Source: Hepsetus odoe (Eukaryota; Chordata; Actinopteri; Characiformes; Hepsetidae). From it: DNA of 64,000 nt. The notes under the pieces are model-generated. The model was given only the letters and a program-made list of their open reading frames with translations. It made no database searches and was not told where the DNA came from. Where the stretch lies: assembly GCA_017165825.1 (NCBI GenBank), contig CM029372.1:3590499-3654498 (forward strand), read 5' to 3'. Shown piece by piece: positions 55,470-64,000 of this stretch (positions within the stretch are counted from its first letter, which is position 1; each line of letters begins with the position of its first letter). Made by a program: the position numbers and the translations under genes.

Positions 55470-55556
55470 ACAAAAATGATCTTAACCAGGGCTGTAGGAA
55501 TGTGCTGGATCACATTCCCAGCAGAACCTGGAAAGGTTACCAGTTCATCACAGCAT
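55470..55556 (-). mobile_element. SINE C 3'-end fragment
   Basis: gatcttaaccagggctgtag, gtgctggatcacattcccag and accagttcatcacagcatgg match the reverse C tail. Confidence 0.42.
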
Positions 55557-56121
55557 GGTAAAATGTTTTATTGAGTGATCATACAGTGATGCAAAACCTG
55601 ATCCATGCCATAAAGCATAATTAAAATTATTTCCTGATGATAAAAAAAACTCTTGCACTTAAACTTGACTAGACTTATGGTGACTGAAAATGAAATGAAT
55701 CAGTTTCAATGCTTTACTGATTTTTATTCTGTTAAATACCACTAGTCAAGCCTGGCTGGTTTTTTAAAGGCTTTTGTTGGGTCTGTGGCTTAGTGTTGTT
55801 CTTTAAGAATACTTGATCAATGGTCTGCAGGCAGAGGAAATGTTTACAGCTCAAAGGACACATGCAGTTCATAGCTTAGTAAACAGTCCAGTGCAAACAG
55901 GGGTTGCTGTCCTGATTGTCAAGCCATTTGTTTTATTCTGAACACATAACCTTTTTTTTATTTTAAATCATGAATGCAAAATAGATGTAAAACTGTGTAT
56001 TGGAGAGTATTTGTGGGCAAAATAATATGAACTCTGTTTAATTGGCATGAGCCTAACCACTCAATCAGACACTGGCGCATGCATCACACACGCACCTGTC
56101 CTTTCTTCTTGAACACACATT

Positions 56122-56122
<1 letters not shown>

Positions 56123-56185
<63 letters not shown>
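56123..56185. repeat. (CA)n microsatellite
   Basis: Pure CA run. Confidence 0.97.
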
Positions 56186-56188
<3 letters not shown>

Positions 56189-56370
56189 TACTACATAAAC
56201 AAATTTATTTTGCTAATCTAATTTTTTTCATGATGCTGCTGTGCTACTGAGGAGGAAATCATCTGAGGACAAAATGTTCCTATTTGGCCTAGAAAATGTT
56301 GTTTGTTTGAGCAGATCCAGATTAAACGATAAAAGAAATACAGAGTGCCTCTCTCATTTTCTAGCAGAAT

Positions 56371-56412
56371 ACACACACACACACACATGCACACACACAC
56401 ACACACACACAC
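56371..56412. repeat. (CA)n microsatellite
   Basis: CA run with one ATGC interruption. Confidence 0.96.
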
Positions 56413-57188
56413 CCCAAGGTGTGGCAGAGGACTGTCAAAACACGCCCTAAGCCCACACTGTCCCCAAATGAACCACACACAAAAACGACATCTCAGCCCA
56501 AATGTTTGTTTTAACTGCTTGAGTGAGGTCACATCAGCCACATTTGTAGTGTTGGAATTAAACAGCCTGGAACCAAAGGTTACGGTCCTCAAACTCACTA
56601 TTGCATTAGGCCCCCGAATGCACAGGGCCTGAGGCTAAACTCAGCATTTCTGTACTTTTTCCAACTAGGTTAGGCTCATGTGGTTCGGACTTCTGACAGC
56701 AGAGTCGTGGGTATGGAGGAAAAGAGTAATTGGTTTGGTGAAGATGCCTGGCCTTTCACTCTGTTTAACCCTTAGAAGAATTACCATCAATGTTTTGCTG
56801 CACCGTTCAAATTTAACAAAAATATTAAAGGATTACCCCCAATATAGGCTAATTAATCACTTTTTGTTTTAAGACAGAATTATTGGACATTTTATTTTGT
56901 AACTGCTATGATGTCTGCAGTAACTACTATAAATTATTCAGCATGTACTATCAGTTATTATGTACCTGCAATCAAAGATTCACTACCAACCATGCATTAT
57001 TCAGTATTTTTTCATAATTTTTCAGAATCTGCTAGGACTTTTCAGGATTTACTATATATTATTTAAAATATACCATGAATTAATTGATAGTAAAGGTAAG
57101 CACTATGCATTTTTTTAACCTGTTTTATTTGTAAATGGGTCTGGTGTGTGTGGAAAAAGAAGGACAAACCTCTTCATTAATGATCATT

Positions 57189-57321
57189 AGGAGGTTTACG
57201 GATGTGGTGAGAGAAAACATGCAGGTGGTTGGTTAGAATGAGGAAGATGCAGAGGACCGTAACAAAATGGAAACAGCTGATCCGCTGTGGTGACACTTAA
57301 CAGGAGCAGCCAAAAGAAGGA
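57189..57321 (+). pseudogene. LINE 3'-end relic
   Basis: DNA matching the last ~110 coding bases and 3' UTR of the RTE LINE (gaggtttacggatgtggtga, then gctgatccgctgtggtgaca, then gagcagccaaaagaag). It has several substitutions and a frame-disrupting TAG. No convincing target-site duplication was found. Confidence 0.75.
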
Positions 57322-58799
57322 AATTCTATGATTCAGTACACATGGGTTACATGTGGAATTAGAATCTCTCTCTCTCTGTATATATAGCATTTATATATTG
57401 CATATTTATTTTTAATTTTAGAATTTAGATTTTCTTTGTTGTTCTGTGTTGTTCTGATGGATTATTTCCAGTTTTTTTAATGAACCAGGAGTGAGAAGAA
57501 TTAATGTATGCTCTTGTTATTGCTTGCAATATCTGAGACTTCTGCTAGTATTTATAGAGGTGTTTGTGGAGGCTGTCAAAGAGGGAGGTAAATACATGCA
57601 ACTTGCCAACATGTCCATGAACTCCCAGTACAACGGCTTCTAGAAAAATGCAAAATCACTGTCATTGGATTTTTCCTTCTCTTTCAGCTCTCAAACAGGC
57701 CCAGAACCCTCTTCTGGAACTGCTGAGGTGTGCTCTCCAATCAAACGCATCGGCACAGACATAAGCGTGAAATCTCTGAAGGGAGATCGGAGGGGACAGT
57801 GATGAGGGGAGAGAATGAGGGAGAGTGCACAAATCGATACAGACACACACTCCGGAACGACCAGAATCCTCAACCGTGAAATGTGTGACTGTCCCATGGG
57901 TCTGCAGCTACGCTGGGCTCCTGTCTGCTACAGCTTTCAGGAGCTCTGGTAGAAGCACAATATATTCAGTTAAAGTTAAGATTTAAAGTTTTGTTAATGA
58001 AATCATGCTGTTACTGAGTGAAAGAGTTTGTATTAAAAAGCATCAGCCTAATTTAAAAGCTGTTCAGATGTTATATATTTTTTTCATTGGAGTGAGAGTG
58101 TTTAACAGCAAGGGGTTGGGAGTAATGAAACTCCAGATGCAAAAACTGATTACACTAATAATTTAAATTGAAAGATTTTCTATTGTGCTTGATAATAGTG
58201 TGTCACATAGGTTGTACATGAAAACAGTGCAACATTACCACAAAGTACCTTTGCTTAGACAGAAACCATTTTTTCTCCTTAGCCTTAAATACTTCACTGT
58301 CAGTACAGAATGTACTCTAAGTAATTGTAGATTTGTAAAGTGTACCTTGCTCCAATTTACTGGACCATGCAACTGCCCACTGACCACCCTCAATCCTCCA
58401 CAGGTAGCTTGAAGCAGGATTTTTACAGTGCTGTCGGTTGTTAGACGGAACAATTCACAAAGGGAGATGCACAGTTGCAAACTCTATATTGACATTATTG
58501 TTAGTGGAAATGATGCTGTATTTTCTGTGTATTTAGTTTAAAATGGACACAGGAGAATGTAGGCTAACACAGTTGACTTGTGCTGGTGGTTTTGAAACAC
58601 TGAGTTTATGACCACTTTAGAGTGAATGCTTTCAATGGCTAACTAAATAGTTACTTCCACAGATACAATGCTATATTACAGAATGCTGCCTAAAATGACA
58701 GATACTTTCAAAGTTTATGTGATGTCTAAATGATAATGTAAAGTCATGCTGACTTCCTCTATAATCTTGAGGCACTCAAGATTTTTACATCGATATGCA
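57322..58799. other. Non-coding, intron-like
   Basis: A possible acceptor (tttttccttctctttcag, ending 57687) precedes a short open segment, but it is not convincing. Nothing else was seen. Confidence 0.5.
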
Positions 58800-59130
58800 A
58801 ACATCCATCCACTATCTTTAACCACTCTAACCAGGACAGCAGGGGTCCTGGAGCCTACCCCACTGTTCATGAGCGAGAGGCAGAGGTACATGCTGGAGAA
58901 GTTGCCAGTCTGTTGTAAGGGAAACAGATAAACTCACTGTCACGCATAAGTAGCAATATAACATCTTAAAGTCACCTGACATGCTTCTCTTTTAAGAAAA
59001 CTGGAGCAGCCAGTGGGAACCCACACAGTTAGGAGGAAACCATACAAACTACACACAAAAAGGACCTGGGCTGTCCAGCCTAGGAATAAAAAACAAAGCC
59101 TTCTCAACATGAGGTAACATCATTATCCAC
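58800..59130 (-). mobile_element. SINE C, old reverse copy
   Basis: catccatccactatctttaa at the left (reverse (GATG)n tail), ctggagcctaccccactgtt, and cttctcaacatgaggtaaca at the head side. Confidence 0.58.
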
Positions 59131-59217
59131 TGCCTGTTATATAAATGGAGCAAAAGTTCAGAATATATCTGTGATTCAAGCCTTAATAGCTGGTTAATCT
59201 ATACATATATATAGATA

Positions 59218-59483
59218 TGGCAGCGGTGGCCTAGTGGTTAGGGAGTTGGCCCTCCTTTGGAAGATTGTGGGTTCGATTCCCTCACAAGTAGGTTGCCCTG
59301 AGGTACCCCTGAGCAAGGTACCGTCCCTGTCACTGCTCCCCGGGCGCTTTCAACAGCTGCCCACTGCAGCACGGTGTTTGTGTGCATGGGTTAAAAGCAG
59401 AGGTCCAATTTCGTTGTGGTTCATGGTGTGCAGTGCTGTGACCTCGCAATGACAAGGGTTGTCACTTTCTTTTTCACTTTCAC
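59218..59483 (+). mobile_element. SINE B, best-preserved forward copy
   Basis: Intact tRNA-like head ggcagcggtggcctagtggt with B box gggttcgattccc, body gaggtacccctgagcaaggt, 3' half with cgcaatgacaagggttgtca and a (CTTTTTCA)-type tail. Confidence 0.82.
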
Positions 59484-61670
59484 ATATTTTGCAGTATTAG
59501 CCTTAACAATGCTTTCCTCAGCAGGAGTGCGCTCTCATTTTAGAATGACATGGATCTCGTTGGGGAAGAGAAAATGATGGTTGAAAAGAACAGGTTATCT
59601 TCCAGCAGCATGTGCTGAGTGAATGAATCATCCCGGCACAAAGTGTTGCTAAACCTAATAATTGATGTCTCGATGGTACTTGTGTGGTTATTGCTATTCC
59701 ACAGCAATTTTGATGCAAACAGTAATAAGGTAATGAGCATGCTGAGCTTCTCACTACGACATCAGTGTAGGTCTTGATGTCATGTGGTGCTGATAAATAT
59801 TGGCAGAAATATTTGATTAGACCTCAGATTGCAAAGACTGGATCCTCTCTGCTTCCCTTAAACAGCGTTCACTCCTCCTTCCTCGTCCCCCTGTTCTCAA
59901 AGGTCAATGCACTGGACATTTTATTTTTCAATCAATTAAGGTGATTTATTGTAAATGTGAGGAACTGCAGAAGGCGAAAGCTCCTTAAGCCCAAGCTTTA
60001 TAAATGTATTTATTCTTGGAGCTGTCAGCGCTTTCCCTACAGTCAACTCATACTTATTCATGTCATTGTGTTATAGAAATTACTGTGGCAAATGCTTGAA
60101 TGATTCTCTGGTGTGCTTTTCATTAAAATAAATCCATCAGAAAGTGGAAAAGAGAGAGGAAAAATAGAGAAAAAAAAGATGGGGGGCCCAGACAATGGGG
60201 GAGGGAAAGAAAGTGAGAGTGAATGAGTGAAGGACAGAGAGGTGAAATGGGCTGCTCTGTCAAGAGAAGGCCTCATAAATATTGTAATTGTCCAGTTGTA
60301 GAAGCAGCAGAGATTGACTGAAGGTGAATGGTATCTGGCTCTTTTTGCGTAGAAGAACATGAATACCTATAGGAAAAAAAGAAGGCCTTTGACTGTGACA
60401 TGCTCATTTTTAAATGGTACATTTCCTGGAAAAGGTAGCTGCAGTAAAACTGTTCGCTGAAAACAGAAACGACACAGCTTTTAGTTTGACTCCTCTTCGA
60501 CTGCTTCAGCTTTTTCATCTTTATTTATAATAATCATTACTTATTATTGATAAAATTGAGTTATGCTTCATGTAAAAATTATAGCTTTCCAGTGCATAAA
60601 AACTTAATGACTGAATAGAAACTAAGTGGCTGAAGAGAAAGGGTTTAAAGTTGCTCGAAATAAAAGCCTGTACTCTATTAAAAAGGAAAAATGTTTCTGC
60701 CTTTTAATTGATTTCCCTTCTTGAATGAGGTAGACTCTCTCATCCCATTGTCACATTTACTATTTCTGTTTCTATTTTGAATGAGAAAACACATGCCTAC
60801 ACAAGTAACATTTTACTGAACGGCAGCGTTCATAAGGCTTAAACACCTACATCAGCCGTTTTTTTTGCTGTTCACTGAAGACACTTGGTTCTGAGGTCAA
60901 AAGACAAAAATGAAAGGAAATTATTCCTTACGTGCAACAACTGCACCCCACCTGCCAGCCAATGACTTCATAAAAAAGTATGATTTCTTCTTTGGTTATG
61001 CTTTTGCAGGCTTTTACCTGTTGTTTCCTTTGATAATTTGGCAGTATGTTGTGAATTTCTGATAAATTCTTTCAAACTCTTGCTTCATGATAAATTCCTC
61101 TTCATTAATTCTGACACATTTTTATTATTTTTCTAATTTTTTTTTTTATTTCAGAATTTATACCTGCTACCGTTGTTAGCTCCATCATAAATAAATATTT
61201 TTGAGCCTGTCCTAGAAGTAGTCCTAAAAGCTCAAACCATGAAACAACCTCTACCTTTATAGACAGATTGGATTATGAGCAAATCCTATCTTTCTGCACA
61301 CTTTGACCTATCACTCTTCTTCTTCTCTTTAGGAATGAATCCTTTTCTCATCAATCCAGTCTCAGAAAACTTTGTTCCAGTATCTCTTCAACTTTTTATT
61401 ACAAATGTTCTGTTTCTTACTGTTGATAACTGTTTTGCACATGGTGGTATGGCCTGTATATTTTTGTTAAGCCTTCTTCAAACATAGAATTCAGATCACT
61501 GTTTGGTTGGTTGTCACTTATTGTTGTTTCAGTGTTTTTCTTTACCACTCTCTTAATTTTTGGTCTTCATTTTGGTTTCACATTTTAACAACAAATGCAG
61601 TCTTATAGCGTGAAATCCAAAGCTACCTATCTAATCTATATCAAAGGCTAATTTATTTTTAAACAACTTT
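59484..61670. other. Non-coding, intron-like
   Basis: Purine-rich patch 60130-60245; no repeat family or exon recognised. Confidence 0.55.
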
Positions 61671-61679
61671 TTCAGATAC

Positions 61680-61904
61680 TTCTTTCTTCTTTCGCCTTCT
61701 TTTGGCTGTTCCTGTTTAAGGGTTCACCACAGTGGATCATCAGTTTCCATTTCTTCCGGTCCTCTGCATCTTCCTCCTTCAAACCAACCACCTGCTTGTC
61801 CTCTTTCACCACGTCCATAAACCTCTTTAGTCTTCCTCTTTTCCTCTTTCCTATCAACTCCATCTTCAACATCCTCCTCCCAATATAATCCTCTAAACAA
61901 CCCA
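61680..61904 (-). pseudogene. 5'-truncated relic of the RTE LINE C-terminus
   Basis: The minus-strand frame reads EDYIGRRMLKMEL, GKRKRGRLK, RFMDVVKED and EDRKKWK. It aligns with residues ~957-1016 of the full-length LINE with one residue deleted, followed by the LINE 3' end (acaggaacagccaaaagaag). A 9-bp target-site duplication, ttcagatac, is present at 61671-61679 and 61905-61913. This is a 5'-truncated insertion, older than the two full-length copies because it is clearly diverged. Confidence 0.85.
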
Positions 61905-61913
61905 TTCAGATAC

Positions 61914-62794
61914 ACATCTGAATCTTATCACAACTATCACATCTGAATATATGCTATTTTAACATAACATACTGTACAAGAGTTCTTTATCTTCTTAAGA
62001 GTCAGGCATTAATCTTAAACTTTTATATAATACACTTTTATTATTATTGAGAAACAGTTCTTCAGACTTGCTGAAGGATAAAGTTTTTTTCTCTCAACTT
62101 CAGTCCAGTTTCTGTATCTGACCAGTTTCAGAGGATTGTTTTTGTTGGTTAAGCCACACACTGCATATGGATCCTTCAAGCAGAGCAAAGTGCTTAACTT
62201 CAGGCATGAAGTGCTGAAAGAAAAAGGTGAAGATGATTCCAGATGATCTGGCTGGTGATTACCTTACTTCTGATGCTGAACACTGAATGGTTGGAAGCCC
62301 TTTACCTAGTCCCCTTGTATCTTAAAGAATTTTGCTGCCAATCACACAAAAATATTTATTCCTATTTCTTTAATTGAATCTATTCATTCTGTTCCAAAGA
62401 AAAGACAGTTTGATAGGCATAAAATAGTATTTTTTTCAACAAAATCACTCCCTAGCAGAATATAAAAAAAGGGGTGGCTCAAGACTTTTCATCAAAGTAA
62501 TGAAAGATGAAAATCTGAGCTGTCATCTCATATTCATCTTTTGATCTCAAAATTAAATGTCTTCAATGCATAGCAGAAACAAATGAATTGACCTCGCTGT
62601 TCCAATAACTTTAGAAATTACTGTAGCATATGAAAAGGTTCCATAAGCCTTATTGACAACTTCAAATGTACGAAAAGCTAGTTTTGTCCAATTTAATGTT
62701 ATTTCAGCAAAGGAAGCAAAATTAGCCTTTATAAAGCCACAACAACACAAAACCAATTGAACAGAATACAGTAATTATCACATTACAAAGGAAA
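61914..62794. other. Non-coding, nothing recognised
   Basis: AT-rich sequence between the LINE relic and the Tc1-like relic. Confidence 0.55.
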
Positions 62795-63518
62795 ATATGA
62801 AGACATGCTATATATTTGGCAGCAAGTGAACAATTACTATTTGAAACAGGTGTGCTGGAAGCAGAAAATTCTAAGTCTAAGAATATGACTGACCTTGACA
62901 TGAACCATATTGTCAGGGCAGAGGTCCAGCCTCTGGCCTTTTTTTAGAGATTTGCTAAAAATGAAAGTTGAAGCTAATTATTCATCTGAAAAAATACACT
63001 TTGCTGAAAGTAAAATTAAAATTTATGTTTGCTCCCCTGCTAAAATCCTTCACTTACCTCACATAATCTGGCAATGGCCATGTTACTAGTGTGCAGAGGT
63101 CACAACCTACCAAAACATATCCAAGGAAGGACAACCTTCAAACAAATGCTAGCTGTGGCAGAAATGTGTAGATCGTCTATGCTGCAAACCAAGTGCTTCC
63201 CTTCATGGCAATGGTATTCTATATTGACATTGCCCTCTTTCAGCAACTTCTGCTCAGGAAAGGTTTGAGGAACATGACAAAGAGTTCAGGATGTTAACTT
63301 GTCCTCCTAATTTCTAAGATCTCAATCTGATCTGTGAGACATAATGGAAAAAAACAGTCCATAGGGGCCTCTCCTGGTAATATGTGACAGAGACCAAGCA
63401 CTCCTTCAGAGGTCATGTGGAGTCAATGCCTCAGCAGGTCAAAGTGGTTCTTGCAGCTTGAGGGAGACCTACGTAAAAGGTGTTTAGTGATTTTAATGTT
63501 ACATCTGATCAGTGTACA
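62795..63518 (+). mobile_element. Tc1/mariner-like transposon relic with transposase signature
   Basis: Left part tatatttggcagcaagtgaa, internally deleted, then ctaccaaaacatatccaagg, ggtttgaggaacatgacaaa and, at 63303-63338, a frame reading PPNF*DLNLIC. This corresponds to the PPNSPDLNPIE signature of Tc1/mariner transposases and has an in-frame stop. It ends with ttttaatgttacatctgatc, the inverse of the 8855 terminal repeat. Confidence 0.7.
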
Positions 63519-63925
63519 TTTTTTTTTTGTCATAAAGTGAAATGGTTTCATGTAACCTAATAAATCCAGTTTTAAACAATGTAAATGTTTTTTTCTCAGA
63601 TGCAAGTGTTCAATGCACAGCAGGTTTTTATTCACATCATGTACATCTTGATTTAGAACAGAAGCTACACTTGTTCAAGGAATACCTAGAGGAATAACCT
63701 TCCCTATTAAGCTCGACTTTTATACTTTTCTACACTTTCTTCTCTTCTTCATCATCTTCTTTGTCAAAAAAAACCTTTTGGCACTCATCTAAAATGTGGG
63801 ACAAGGAATAATTTTGCCTCAGTCAGTCACAGGGTTTATCCGTTTGTTACTTTGCTGAGAAATGGTTAATTTTTTAGCAGGTTACAAGAATGAAGAACAG
63901 GAGTGGAGTTAAAGCACTGATGTTT

Positions 63926-63972
63926 GTCGCTCTGGATAAGAGTGTTTGCTAAATGCTGTGTAAAAAATGCTA
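63926..63972 (+). mobile_element. SINE A tail fragment
   Basis: gtcgctctggataagagtgt followed by ttgctaaatgctgtg; the head is missing. Confidence 0.6.
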
Positions 63973-64000
63973 AAACATAAAGCCCCAGTACATCTGCTGC

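Larger units (their letters stand above)
55557..57188. other. Non-coding, intron-like
   Basis: Two CA repeats. No supported exon or repeat otherwise. Confidence 0.55.

Noticed and set aside
57688..57730. Short exon after ttccttctctttcag
   Set aside because: About 40 bp with a poor donor, no recognisable peptide and no phase support.
59218..59300. Genuine tRNA gene at the SINE B head (and at the SINE A and C heads)
   Set aside because: A and B boxes are present, but the sequence does not fold to a full cloverleaf as written and it continues into a SINE body present in many copies.

Overview
The window looks like nuclear DNA of a teleost fish. It is AT-rich and intron-like, and it carries RTE-type LINE copies, several tRNA-headed SINE families with typical fish tails, Tc1/mariner relics and very many dinucleotide and tetranucleotide microsatellites. 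Nothing prokaryotic, viral or CRISPR-like is visible. The species cannot be named from the sequence.

Host gene content is sparse. One well-supported protein-coding exon lies at 18039-18115 (+). It has a clean acceptor and donor, and its peptide matches the N-terminal (RVH) region of type I diacylglycerol kinases (DGK alpha/beta/gamma). The most economical reading is that the window lies largely inside long introns of a dgk gene on the + strand. Other exon-like segments (10593-10718, 40593-40821, 42175-42266, 42378-42531 on the minus strand, 43418-43525) are unrecognised and are given at low confidence.

Two full-length copies of the same RTE-clade LINE dominate the coding potential. Copy 1 (3936-7079, +) has a complete 1016-codon endonuclease/reverse-transcriptase frame and perfect 20-bp target-site duplications. 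Copy 2 (46236-49374, -) also has perfect 20-bp duplications, but its frame is broken by two nonsense codons. The copies differ at about 19 of 1016 codons, are in opposite orientation and lie about 39 kb apart. Short 3'-end relics of the same or a related LINE are at 40082-40222, 57189-57321 and 61680-61904.

The rest is a layered repeat landscape. SINE A has a TAAATGCCGTAAATG-type tail. SINE B has a GGCAGTGGTGGCCTAGTGGTT-type head. SINE C is long, with a CACAGCGAGAAGGTCC head and a (GATG)n tail. There is also a chimeric SINE with a B head and C tail, each copy with its own 12-bp target-site duplication, and a standalone 125-bp C-tail unit present twice with duplications. DNA transposons include three Tc1/mariner-like relics (8855-9110, 25560-26340, 62795-63518), a 303-bp TIR MITE (52350-52652), a ~610-bp foldback element (37458-38067), a 97%-identical 87-bp inverted repeat with a flanking tandem duplication (12904-13690) and a degraded hAT-like repeat (34350-34945). 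Microsatellites include a GATA/GACA (Bkm-type) block at 53412-53819 and a palindromically arranged CA/TG cluster at 27836-28161.

No set of genes working as one new system is visible. The most informative material is the young LINE pair, the chimeric and short SINE units, and the unclassified inverted-repeat structures.
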